Part shown: positions 12,739 through 23,715 of the stretch, in pieces
Numbering within the stretch: position 1 is the first letter of the stretch
How the letters are laid out: each line of letters opens with the position of its first letter
Origin: Moniliophthora roreri
Taxonomy: Eukaryota; Basidiomycota; Agaricomycetes; Agaricales; Marasmiaceae
Assembly (NCBI GenBank): GCA_001466705.2
Contig: LATX02000194.1
Span: 310,001 to 374,000 of the forward strand
Direction: 5' to 3'
Length of the DNA stretch: 64,000 nucleotides
Notes under the pieces: model-generated
Seen by the model: the letters and a program-made list of their open reading frames with translations, nothing else
What the model was told of the DNA's origin: nothing
Database searches by the model: none
Made by a program: the position numbers and the translations under genes

Positions 12739-13743
12739 ATGTCGTTGAGAAATATGTCCAATTTACCCAATTCAAAATCTAGTCTTTGCCCCACGTACGT
12801 TGCTGATTTTCCATTCATTTTCCATTTTGTTCCTAGCTCATTACTCCGTTGTGCAGCAACGGCCGTCAAGCCGTTGGAGATGGGGCTGTTTCCTTCGACA
12901 TTCCTAGCAGCAGTGTGATTGCGGTGTGCCAGATCGAGGGCAGCGAGGACAACATGTACTACTACTCTACTACGTTCTCTGGGGGACCCACGGTCAGTGC
13001 AAGCGAATTATCACCCCTTCCTCATACTCATTTCTCAATTTCTAGTGGCGCTTTTGACGTCCCTAAAGTGAAATGCCCTCCTGATCGACTAGGAGGGTCG
13101 TCGGAATGTGTGACAGGCAGTCCGGCGTCCATTCCCTCTTCCCTTTCCTCTTCCTTTTCATCTTCTCCGCCTTATTCTACTTCAACACCCTATGCGATAC
13201 CCAGCCGCTCAACTACTCGATCTCCAAGCACCGGATCCGACCTATCTACTCCGCCTTTGACCCCAGACGACGATTTTGATTCGCCCATCATCCGTCCTAC
13301 GCAGCAAAAGGATGCCCTCGACTTCCTCATGACAGTGTTTCCGAAGCATGGTCTGTCAGCTCTTCCGTATGCGAAGAATGTCACTATCAGCGCTCCAGAC
13401 GTAGGAGAGTTTGAGGGCGTAGTATTGGAGTTGCCAGGAAGGCCGAAGACGCTTTATGTGAACGCGAAAAATGCAGCGAGCGTTTCTCTTAGAGAAAGGT
13501 ACATTCTATGCTTCAGTACCAATAGGCCACGAAACTGACACTATCCATTCTCTTAGCATCGTCGCCTTACTTGACCTCGCCGACGAAAGGCTTGAATGCT
13601 CCGCTCTGGTCATTGTTCTGGACAGGAGCTCCAAGATGCTCAGTGAGGCCTTGCACTCATTGATGTATGTCGGCGGTACGGTTGTTACAAAGCCGCCCTT
13701 CGAGGTGGATCCTGCGTTCGTCTTGGTTGGTATGGAAGTTTAG
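12739..13743 (+). CDS. OAZ: Ornithine decarboxylase antizyme, +1 frameshift gene
   Basis: Binds ornithine decarboxylase, blocks it, targets it to the proteasome, and so closes the polyamine feedback loop. Exons: 12739-12794, 12857-12992, 13046-13498, 13557-13743. ORF1 runs 67 codons and stops at TGA 13055-13057, just after TGG CGC TTT. Skipping one T continues as GAC GTC CCT (DVP) into ORF2, which holds the antizyme domain: TVFPKHGLSALPYAKNVTI, then LYVNAKNAASVSLRES, then ALLDLADERLECSALVIVLD and HSLMYVGGTVVTKPPF. The site aligns base for base with animal TGG TGC TCC TGA TGT CCC. Frameshifted product: 276 residues. The frameshift is stimulated by polyamines in this family. Ignoring intron 2 gives a false uninterrupted frame. 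Confidence 0.93.
13052..13057 (+). promoter_or_regulatory. Programmed +1 ribosomal frameshift site UUU-UGA
   Basis: The last sense codon of antizyme ORF1 is TTT and the stop is TGA, followed by C. The frame change at this point joins W-R-F to D-V-P-K, the same place where W-C-S joins D-V-P in animal antizymes. UUU-UGA is a slippery combination also used in nematode antizymes. Seen: the two frames and the spacing; known: family recoding; inferred: efficiency and polyamine response. Confidence 0.85.
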
Positions 13744-14201
13744 GTTCCAAGGTTGGAGGCGAAGGCTTAATGATTACTTGCTCTCTATCTCCGTAATGTG
13801 CTATGCTCAAATTGATTCCTTTACTCTGAGCTGAATCTAGTGAATGGAACGAGCGTCAAGCCCCGGTCAGTTGACTTTAGGTGTGGAGTGTAGTGGCACA
13901 CCAGGCTTCGGACGGAAGGAACATGAAATCTGCTGTGAACCGAAAACCTTATGTGGCATGAATGGGCGTCAATCAAAATTTCTTCCTCAGCAACTCCTGT
14001 ATGACTCGGTTTGGTTTTCTGGCGCTGGCGAGTCCCCCAAGAACTATCTATCTCTCCAGGTGAAGATATTGATACTGGCAGCGGTTCCAAAAGTCTCCAG
14101 GATGGAAGGAATACCGTGTATATGATATCGCGATCTGCTTCCGTCTTACCTATCGAGATATAAATCCTCGAATGACCCAATCCCTTCTCTCCCAAACTAC
14201 C
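13744..14201. other. Intergenic between antizyme and AKR
   Basis: About 460 bp containing the antizyme 3' end and the aldo/keto reductase promoter. The minus frame at 13821-14195 is open but shows no domain and overlaps the AKR start region. An alternative upstream Met of the AKR lies at 14172. Confidence 0.4.
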
Positions 14202-15391
14202 ATGTCCCCAATTCCTAAACGTTTCCTAGGCTCCAGCCTCGTATCCTCCATTGGCTTCGGTGTAATGGGTATCCCTGGCGGATATGGTGCAATCGAAAGT
14301 GATGAAGAGCGATTCAAGGTGCATTACCTTTCCTTCCCCCGAGTCATCACTTACCAAAGGCCGCATTTCATAGGTCTTGGATGTCGCCTACGCATCTGGA
14401 TGCACATTCTGGGATACTGCCAACATATATGGCGATTCCGAGGAGCTCATTGGTAAATGGTGCGTCGTGTCTCGATCTTTCTCTTCCGTATCTCGCTGAA
14501 CATTTTGAACACGTAAGGCTCGCAAAGAACCCGGAAAAACGCCAACACATTTTCCTCGCCAGTAAATCCAGCTTGACGGTCCGGTTCGTGGAGATCCGGC
14601 ATACGTGAAAGAATGTGCCGAGAAGTCGTTGAGGAGACTTGGAGTGGACTATATTGATCTGTACTACCAGCATCTGTGCATCTGCCTCTCAGACCCTTTT
14701 CACCTTGATACTGACTTGGTGTCGTATGTAGAATGGTCCCCAAGACCCCAATTGAGAAAACCGTCAGCGCCATGGCCGAACTCGTTGAAGCAGGCAAAGT
14801 CAAATATCTAGGCCTCAGCGATTGTACACCCTCTGGGCTCGAACGCGCCCATTTTATTCATCCTATATCCGCTCTCCAAATCGAGTACTCTCCCCTCTTC
14901 CAAGCTCCTGCCAATCTCCTTGCTAAAGCTAAATCGCTTGGCGTCAAAATTATCGCGTACTCGCCCTTGGGACGCGGCATATTGACGGGCCAAATTAAGA
15001 GCTTGGATGACCTTGAGGAGGGCGATTTCCGTCGAACAGTGCCCGAGTTTGCCGAGGAAAACTTCCAAAAGATCACCGCGCTGGCGGATAAAATTGGTGC
15101 TGTTGGGAAGAAGCATCGTGCGACACCTGGACAAACGACGTTGGCGTGGATTTTGGTGCAGGGAGATGATTTCTTTGCTATTCCTGGGACGAAGAAGGTC
15201 AAGGTGGGTTGACATGTTCTGACTCTTGCCATCATGTCCATGTTCTAATCGTGGATGGACAGTACATGAACGACTCGGAGAACGTTGGCGCTGCTGACAT
15301 TAAGTTGACGCCAGAGGAAGTCGCAGAGATTACGCAGGCAGCACATGAAGCGGATGCAGGTATACCAGGAGATATGTACGGCACGGGTTAG
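14202..15391 (+). pseudogene. Aldo/keto reductase, frameshifted
   Basis: NADPH-dependent reductase of the AKR superfamily, of the pyridoxal-reductase/YakC-like type. Exons: 14202-14318, 14374-14459, 14518-14675, 14732-15203, 15263-15391. Seen in order: FWDTANIYGDSEELIGKW (catalytic Asp and Tyr), IFLASK (Lys), [11 protein letters not shown] (His), [57 protein letters not shown] and the C-terminal TPEEVAEI. Between the FLASK and [15 protein letters not shown] segments the frame changes by one base near 14576-14585 with no plausible intron, and the summed exon length is one short of a multiple of three. So this is either a one-base loss in the gene or a sequence error. All other exons and residues look sound. 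Start 14172 would add 10 residues. Confidence 0.85.
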
Positions 15392-15747
15392 ATCGATTTG
15401 GTTTATGTGGAGAGTCCACCGCTGTGAAGATAAATAGGTTGGCATGAAAACTGGCCGTCAAGGTATAAAGACCATTCCAAGTTCTAACAAATGTGCCGCA
15501 GAAGTCAGCCAGCGTAGGTTGCTTGCAATTAGGTCTCGTTAGTCTTGAGGAGATCTTCAAGGACGCGTGCCTTTTGCTTGCCTTTTCCTGGGTACTTGAG
15601 AGTTGCAACAACCCGGAAGTGGGCGGCGAAGTAACTAGCGCCAAACGACGAGAGTTCTTAGGATTAATCAGGGACCACGCATTCAATAGCCTAATGTACA
15701 TTGTGGTCATCAATCGACACGCCTGCACGCCGTTGCTACAAGATCCT
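15392..15747. other. Convergent 3' spacer
   Basis: About 355 bp between the AKR stop and the DUF6533 copy A stop, with transcription converging. No gene recognised; both 3' UTRs should lie here. Confidence 0.5.
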
Positions 15748-17325
15748 TCAATCCTCTACCACTGCTGGAACTGTCGTTATCCCCCATGTTTGCATAAGAT
15801 CGGTTCTTCTGGTAGACAACACGTCCGCAGTTGCATGTAAATTCAACATGAGACGACAGAGCATCGTTGCAGATATACTAGTAAAATTAAAAGTCAATTG
15901 GAGTATTTTAAAGCTGGGAATGACGCACCAACTGGCAAATGCAGATAATCCACCGCTCATGAAAGGCTGTATGAATAACAATGAGAAGGACAGAGCCATA
16001 AGTTCAAGACCCCGTACGCACACCGCATAACTATATGCAAAGGAGTCAGTTTGAACAGATCCGCCTGAGGGACTGGCACGAAAACTCACGCAAAAAGTCA
16101 AGATATTGGCAAGATTCGCCAGCGCCATCACACTGTAGCATGTGTGAGTCAATGTCAAGGCAACGAAAAGAGACCATCAAACGTACGCAAAGTATAGCGC
16201 TCCATCTCGGAACATCAGAGAAAGCAAAGATTCGGAGTGTCTAATAACTGTTTCATAGCGCCAATACCGGTAAGTCCGATACGCCGTAAGAAAGAAGATG
16301 ACGGTGTCGTAGGCGAAGAGGACCATCCAGATTCCAGCGAGGCCTGGAAGTCTAGCTGAGGGACAGGGCTGGTGGAATTCATCATTGAAAACGCACGAAT
16401 AGAGCTATATACGCGAGACATCAATAACGAGCGCAGGGGATGGAGGGACATACTCACCTCTGACGAGAAGTACCATTATGGCACCCGAATTGAATCGGAA
16501 ACCGCGTGCTTTCTTGTCCGGAAAGCGCGAACTGTCAATTATCAGTAAACTGAAATAAACCATAACGCAAGGTGCTCACACCGGCCATTCCACACCCCAT
16601 AGTGGCGGTTATAACATAGAGCAGTAACACTCGTTTGTCAGCAGAGTAAAGCGCATAAAGTCGGAGGGTGAGCAATGCTACAGAATGGAGAATACGCAAG
16701 TGAGGTTATCGGATGCGAGATTAGGCTTACTGCAGACAGCCGCTTGGGAGATAAAAAGTATAACCTGTCGATAGAGGCTGAAATGTCTGCAGCTATGAAC
16801 CGTTATAATGAGCTTCGTTAAGTGAAACGCTATGAGGGATCGTACCTCTGAAAGATTTGGGATGCTCCAAGTTAGCATCTATATATTTGATAAACGTTCG
16901 TAGTACACACCTCGACAGTCCACGAGTCAAAACTCAGGAAAACCACGACCGAAAGATTATTTGCTAGCGTGAAGTATCGGAAGGTGAGGAAGAGAACACT
17001 ACTCCGGGATTTGGGACGTGTCCAGATATGTCGTATTTCCGAATCTGTATTGTGAAATACAGGTTGATCAGGCGTATGACTTAAGGGAGAATATTGCATA
17101 CCCAATGTGATTATATGATCCCAGAAAAGAATAGCTAATAAGTAATGGGGATTAGTTCGACGTCGTGTCCTTAACGCTGCATTATACGAACAAACAGCAA
17201 ATACTTGTACCAGTCTTTGAACATGGCTATAAGCGTAGTCAGACTAATCCGGGCAACTGGAGATACCATTCGATGACTCACTGATCTCGAAAGTGGTGTT
17301 CGACTTGTTGCGAGTTCCAGTCCAT
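15748..17325 (-). CDS. DUF6533 multi-pass membrane protein, copy A
   Basis: Fourteen exons sum to exactly 293 codons: 17282-17325, 17192-17226, 17102-17134, 16911-17044, 16846-16847, 16731-16792, 16580-16677, 16458-16531, 16397-16404, 16187-16355, 16090-16132, 16022-16030, 15929-15966, 15748-15877. Family marks: SILFWDHIITLDSEIRHIW near the N-terminus, RYFTLANN, SLYRQVILFISQAAV, LTLRLYALYSADKRVLLLY, AGIWMVLFAYDTVIFFLTAY, SLMFRDGALYF and MLCRLMLNLH near the end. About seven hydrophobic helices are expected. Function unknown; the family is expanded in mushrooms and sometimes likened to receptors. Start at 17325 (MDWNSQQVEHHFRD) matches the other copies. The 2-nt exon is the weakest part of the model. 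Confidence 0.8.
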
Positions 17326-19363
17326 CTGACGTCGCGAGGGAACGAAGCGAATCAGGTACATTCAGAAGTTTGAGCTGCAAGCCATGAAATAGTAAAATTG
17401 AGTGGGCAGTGGGACATACAGATTCATTGGCATGATGATCATTTCGAGGTGACAAACCACCGTATCATTCAAACGTTGACAATGATAGGTGCTATCACCT
17501 CAAAGCTGTTTTTGGCCGGTATATTAGGATTACCCCGAAAAGAGGAAATGAAGAGGCAACCCAGTTCTATTCATACCATGGATCCAAAAACGGTCCTAAA
17601 AGATATAGCTCGAGCTTGAGATGAGAGAAATCGAATTGAGGTAGCCGGTGAGACGTTCGAGATGGATGGGTAGAATTCCAACTTCTCTAATTTGTTCGCC
17701 TTGCGCCTGACACCAAACTTGACGGTTGTCAATACCCACCAGATACCCACCGATGATCGTCTTTCGTCCTATGCCAGTCGAGTGTGACGTCCGTAAGGCT
17801 AGTCAACAGCCCTCAAGTGCTTTATCCCCTTTTCAAACCCCAAGCGACAATGTTTTGCCGGAGAAAAGCTCGCTAGAGTAACAGAGTCCCCGCTTACAGT
17901 CCCCGCTTACTGAACCGCTCAAAAGTAGAGTATTCAAGACATGTCGAACGTCAAAATGACGGACAGGTGATGATAGTTGGATGAGTGCTTTACTTACATA
18001 AGACTAGCGCCAGCGGCGCAGCTGTGACCTCTACCCTCACCACGATCCGTCGGGGATTGGGCACTCAAAATTCTCGTGGCTTCACATACTGTAATAGTAT
18101 GTGCTGAGTATTCTCTCGCCATCCTTCAGAAAGTGGTCTCATCGCCATTTCCAGCCGATGACCATGTGGTTTTGCTTTTTTCTGAGCTAGAAGCGGAGAG
18201 GCGGCGCGGACGTTGAGTCAAACGAGTACCTTGGACCAGGTGGCTGAGAGCTGTCACAGCTCTCAGCCAGACTAATTTCGGATGGACTTTCGGGTGGATT
18301 TCGCTCCCCAGCCTCTCCCTGTTCAGAGCAGTAGATGAGTTCCACATTAAATTCTGATTACTGCGCTACCACAAGACTTTCAAAGCAAGTATATACTAGA
18401 GGAATGTGCAAAGAGAGAAAAATGTGAAAACGAGCAACAGTTCGATACTTAGCGCCTCAGCAACCGGGTTTCTGGGCGAGGATGACTTGTTACGCTGTAA
18501 ACCCGCTTGACATATTGCTGTGAGTCCGTCAGATTGTCGAGTGCGCCGCCAGTGATAGATAGAGAGGAGTCAGCGATAGATCTCATGGAAACCTGCAGTT
18601 TTGACTCACTTTGACGTAGTTTCACGACAACTAGGTAATAATAGAGCCGAATTGCTCTGCTTGCCCTTGGTGGCTCAGAATTGTCCAGATGAGATACGGT
18701 GGATAATGACGACGCGGAAGGCCTGTCTCAGAGAAATTTCCCGCACAACACATGGTGTCTGCAATTTGATTTCAGCGCGTAGCTCGGCTAGCACCAATGC
18801 CTTCTATATGGTCCTGTATAGCTCAACTGGTTCTAGCCGAGCTATATAATTTGCTACCTACTATTCAACGAATTACAGGTTCCAGATGGTATCCCAAAAC
18901 TTTTTACGGTGGTGGTGCGCATCCATCGTATGGAATCTGAAGTGACGGGGTTCTAGCATGTCGATTATCCCCAACCCTTGGCGAGACAAGTGGCCAACGT
19001 ATATCTTCATCTACTCGCTATACCAGGGAGCCCACGGGTCACGTAACTGGAGAGACTGCAAGCTAGATCCTAGAGAGACGGAGAGGGATTGATGAAGGTG
19101 CTCAAAGCGACGGTGAGCTGTCAAGTTATGCGTTGTGTTGCTGAGTCTCATGCCACCTGTTGCATGGGACTTGAACGGAACTTGATTTTTCTTGCCGCCT
19201 AGTACGATGAAGAATTCACCGACTCCTCCGACACTCAAAAGTATACCCTCTCGTTTTCAAGTGATCCTCGAGTACATTATGAGCCGCTCTATGATTTGTC
19301 AACTTATATGCCCCCGCTCTATCGCTATATACACTTCAAAATGCAAGTTTGTGCCTTAAAGAG
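17326..19363. other. Spacer of 2 kb within the DUF6533 array
   Basis: No gene recognised. The part next to 17326-17800 resembles the upstream regions of the other array copies (around 21350-21480 and 23560-23690), consistent with duplication of gene plus promoter. It contains a perfect hairpin at 18241-18269. The longer distance between copies A and B than between the others suggests a lost copy or insertion, but no remnant of DUF6533 motifs was found. Confidence 0.4.
18241..18269. repeat. Perfect 14-bp inverted repeat with 1-nt loop
   Basis: TGGCTGAGAGCTGT, one C, then its exact reverse complement. It lies alone in the spacer between DUF6533 copies A and B. It could be a terminator-like or protein-binding palindrome, or chance; nothing else ties it to a gene. 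Confidence 0.7.
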
Positions 19364-21004
19364 TCATAAATCATGAAGCTCAATGTCAGCATCCATTGTT
19401 CTCGCCATTGTCCTTACTCTCCATGTCTGCATGAATTCCGTTCGTATTCTTCCGATGGTATCATCAGCATGAGCAGTTTCGTGAAGGTTTAACATAAGGC
19501 GGCAGAGCATCGCTGCTGATATACTGGTTTGGATTCAGAGAAGTGAACGAGTGGTAGCTGAGTTGATGTACTCACCAGCTGGCGAATGTGGATAGGCCGC
19601 CGCTCATGAAAGGCTACATGTATTCAATACCATTGTCGTCGATCTATCGAGTTTGAGAGGGACTTACACCACATAGCTACACGCTGAAGAATCAGTAGCG
19701 TCAGGGAAAGGAACCCGATAACAATGCTCACCAAAAATGTCAGAATATTGGCCATATTCGCTAACGCCATTACCCTAATGATATACTCGCGTCAAACTCG
19801 CACTCATGAGCAAAGAAAAAAGGACGTACCCAAAATACGACGCACCGTCTCGAAACATCAACGACAATAGATTCTCCCTCTCCGTCCGATCCATACGCCA
19901 ATACCGGTACGTCCGATAGGCAGTCATCAAGAAGACTATAGTGTCGTAGGCAAAGAGGACCATCCAGATCCCGACTATGCCTGCCCGTGTGGTCACGCAT
20001 GAGGGAGGTAAATAAAAAGTTTTGGAATCTGAAAACGTACGGACTGATCTGTGGAACGTGCGACTTGCTGGTCAGAGTATCGCGTCTCGGGAGAATTTGG
20101 GAGTACGCACGTATTCCTCGAATTCCCTGTATAGCATCCATATTCAATTGGGAATTGTATCTGCTCTTGGCCTGAAAGTGCATACTGTTTGTGCATCAGC
20201 AGCATTCGGGCATTCGGGAGTATATGTTGCAAAGACTTACGCCAGCTAAACCGCATCCCAATGAGGCAGTTGCAGCGAAAAGGATTAAAACTCGTTTGTC
20301 GCTCGCGTAGAGGGCATAAAGTCGGAGGGTAAGCAACACTTTGGGTCGACCATTAAGATGAGATGCTCGAGGCAGACGAGAAGAGACATACAGCAAACTA
20401 CCAATTGCGAAATGAAAAGGATAACTTGTCGGTAGAGACTGTATTGGTTGCAGCTACGGGTGAATCATTCAATATGGCGATGATTGAACGGGACGAAAGG
20501 AGAGAGCTATTACCTCTGATGGAATGACTTGGAGTCAGCACATAATGAAGTAAGAATTAAGAACACACGTCGATAGTCCACGAATCAAAATCAGTGAGAG
20601 CAATCTTCGATATGCTACTCAAGAGGGTGAAATATCGAAATGCGATGAATAGTAGACTGCTCCGGGATTTGAAGTGTGTCCAAATGTGTTGGAGCTCCAG
20701 ATCTACCACATGTGTTTCAATGAGTGAATAAAGACAGGGATGTGCGTCAAAGAAGGCAAACCAAATGTAATGACATGATCCCAGAAGAGAATCGCTGATA
20801 GTGATAGTATCTGTCAGCCAGCCACGAACCAATTAAGAGCACAGGGATACGAACAAACACCAAAGACTTCCATTAAACCATGGATCTGTCTGAACGTGAT
20901 AGAGACGATGATAAGCAGGAGCGAAAAGAAAGCAATCGTCGTTGCTAGACGTACACATCTCGAAAATGACGTTCGACATCGGGTGAGTTCCAGTCCCATT
21001 CCAT
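19364..21004 (-). CDS. DUF6533 multi-pass membrane protein, copy B
   Basis: Paralogue of copy A with the same exon plan. It starts at 21004 with MEWDWNSPDVERHFRD and ends at 19364. Seen in order: ILFWDHVITF, LELQHIWTHFKSRSSLLF, RYFTLLSS, YSLYRQVILFISQLVV, LLTLRLYALYASDKRVLILF, ALSGQEQIQFPIEYGC, AGIVGIWMVLFAYDTIVFLM, SLMFRDGASYF, PFMSGGLSTFAS and MLCRLMLNLHETA. Microexons: 2 nt at 20514-20515, 8 nt at 20041-20048 and 9 nt at 19668-19676. No internal stop was found in the assigned frames, so it appears intact. Function unknown, as for copy A. Confidence 0.78.
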
Positions 21005-21639
21005 TACTTGAAAGGTGACTCATGAAGGTTTGAAATAGAAGCTCTAAGTCGGGTTTTGGAGGGTACCGAAGAAATACAGCACCGACGACAATGAGGAAGA
21101 TCGACTGATGATCAGCTGGTAATGATAAATTATGTATCCCAAGCTCGGTCTATTCAATTAGATCCTGTCACTTCAAAAGGGCTTGGGCCGTTATGAACGG
21201 GTCCTACATGAGTTTTGAAACGTGCAAGAACATTACGCGCACCCGGCCCTGGCACCGATTCTTCGTGAGATGAATACAAAGGCAGAGCAAGTCGGGTGTG
21301 AGCTTGAATGGTGCGGTGGTCAAAGGCGAGAGAGAAAACAAGTTATGTTGTACCTTTTTTTTTTTGTGGTCGAGTGTGCCTGACGCCCAACTTGTCAATT
21401 TACCTCAGTACCTACTGATGATCCATGCGTACGGCGGGATCTGTTGAAGAGTGAATTCAGCCATACAGGTATTTATCCGAGCGCCAATTATTCTTTCCTT
21501 GAGGTCCTAGCGTATTCACGCTAACTTTCCTGTCATAAGTCCTCTACAAATCCCACCTCTGGATCCACTGTCCTTGGTCTTGTAATTGTTCTCACTCTCC
21601 ATTTCTAACATTGTATCAGTCTGGGTTTCGTATCCTTCA

Positions 21640-23004
21640 TTAGCGGTTTAACATTAGGTGGCAGATCATCGTTGCTGATATACTGCTTTGAGTGAGCGAG
21701 TCACTAGGTGTAAGAATAAAGGTGCTCACCAGCTAGCCAATGTCGATAAGCCTCCGGACATAAAGGGCTATGTAATTTACTATGATCAGCGAGAGAAGAT
21801 ATCGAGAGTGGTTGGACATACACCACGAACCTTGCACAGAAAAATATGAAGACTCACCAAAGACATTAAGATATTGGCCAACGCCATGACCCTATTACAC
21901 GTATCACTCACTCCCAAAAACTATAACGAGGAGAACGAAGGACACGCGAAATACATTGCCCCATCTCGAAACACCAGCGACAAGAGCGTATCCGTATCAG
22001 TATTCAAGCGCGAATATGATAGATGCTCTGGCGTTGACGCCACTACCGATATATCCGATAGGCAGTTAGAACGAATATGGCCATGTCGTAGAAGAAGAGG
22101 ACTATCCAGATGCCTGCTAGGCCTGATTTTTTCCGCGTTCAGGTTTTGGATTGCGGACCGACTGATCTATGAAAAATGATGAGGGTACGAGGATAGCGGG
22201 AGTTAAAAAGGACATACGTCTTCCCCAAGGTACCCTTATGAAAAACATCCGTATTCGATAGGAAGCTGTATAGTACCCTGGCTAGTGAGTGCGTACTACC
22301 ACCGCCTGCAGTCGGTCTCAGAAGCTTAAATGGAGAAAGTCGGAAGACTTACACCAGCCAATGCGAATGCCGTCAATGCAGTTACAGCATAGAGTACCAA
22401 GACCCGTTTGTCGCCCACGTACAAGGCGTACAACCGGAGCGTCAGAAGCGCCGCGAACACAGGGTTCAGGCCAACGAGTGGTCATGGGGTCTTGGGAGGC
22501 GAAAAGACGTACAAGAAAAAGCTGCCTGTGAAACGAATAGGATGACTTGTCAGAAGAGGCTGTAGTGGTTGCCGACCTAACGCGGTTAAGTATAGATCAT
22601 GTCCATCGAACGAACTGCAACGCACCTCGATTTTCCACTCATCCAAAGCCGAAAATGCCATTACTGATGCGTTACTCGAAAGTGTAAAATACCGAAAGGC
22701 GAAGAAGAGGATGCTGCTTCGGGATTTGAGATGTATCCAAATATGTCAGTGTTTCGTTCCTGGGTCGTGGGAGTATTGGTTTAAAGCAAAAAAAGGTGAT
22801 GAGGATAGCGTACTAAAGGTGATACCAAAAGAGCATCGCTAGTAATATGGGTTCAGTGTCCCGACTTTAAATTGGATATCGCAATACGAACAAACGCCAA
22901 AGGCTTGCAAGAGGCATTGAATTTGATGACCTGCATAGTGTCCGTATAGTACTTAGCAGTTCAATCGTGACGTTGTTCAAAGGGGAGTTCCAATCCCATT
23001 CCAT
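21640..23004 (-). pseudogene. DUF6533 copy C, decayed
   Basis: Same layout as its neighbours (start-like MEWDWNSPL at 23004; IHLKSRSSILFFAFRYFTL; LAGIWIVLFFYDMAIFVLTAY) but with several lesions. A TGA replaces an Arg codon just before HIWIH (22746-22748; CGA in copy A). A TAG follows AYRIYR, with a frame change after it. An 11-bp deletion relative to copy D turns LMLNLHATA into LMLNR-stop (21640-21642). The 8-nt microexon is still visible at 22159-22166. A pseudogene is the simplest reading. Confidence 0.75.
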
Positions 23005-23715
23005 TTGGCGGTTCGGAAAAATTTGCGCATACCCAACTTATTCTCGGAGGGGCATAAGATATTGAGGACTCGGTCCAAGTAGGGTTAGGAGGAGATTTGG
23101 TTGATGCATCAGTTGATAAATTATTCATTCGAGTCTCGTCGTATTCATTCATGATGTGTATCACTTAGGTTGACGATGAGGGTTTAGGAAGGTTAATCGG
23201 GATTAGGGTTGATGCTCACCATTATTGGAAGCTCGAAGAAGTGTTTTATTGCCGAGTGTTATCGCGGGATGCGTGGTACCAAGGCAGCGAATCCGAGAGC
23301 AAAGAGTGAGGTGGAGACTCGAGCACCACATGATGGTAGTTTGAGATGAAATGAGACGGAGCACTATGACTCAAGTAAGACTCGAGCTCGAGAGATGAGC
23401 GCTGATCAGCATCCTCAACTGTCACTACTGAGGATGGTGAATCTTCTACGCGGTTCGAGTGGTTGCAAAACGATACCGACCCACCTATCGCTAGGCCACG
23501 CGATTGACCCGATGTGAAAATTGGTGAGATTTTGGGACTCTGGGAGAGAACAATGGTAGTTGTGTTGTGTTGATTGTCGTGCCAACTTGCCTGGCGCCCG
23601 ACCTGTCAATCTATCCGCTGACGATCCAAGCATATGGCGGATCTGTTCAAGGATGAATTCAGCCACACAAGTACTTATCTGGGTATACCAATTGCATTCA
23701 CACCAAATTTTCCAG

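Noticed and set aside
13079..13084. UCC-UGA as the antizyme frameshift site
   Set aside because: Its zero frame has stops at 13055-13057 and 13064-13066 just upstream, so ribosomes in that frame could not reach it.
12849..13538. Antizyme as one uninterrupted exon without frameshift
   Set aside because: It needs translation of a segment with good donor and TTTCTAG acceptor, and loses the conserved W-x-x-D-V-P junction. Kept only as a retention hypothesis.
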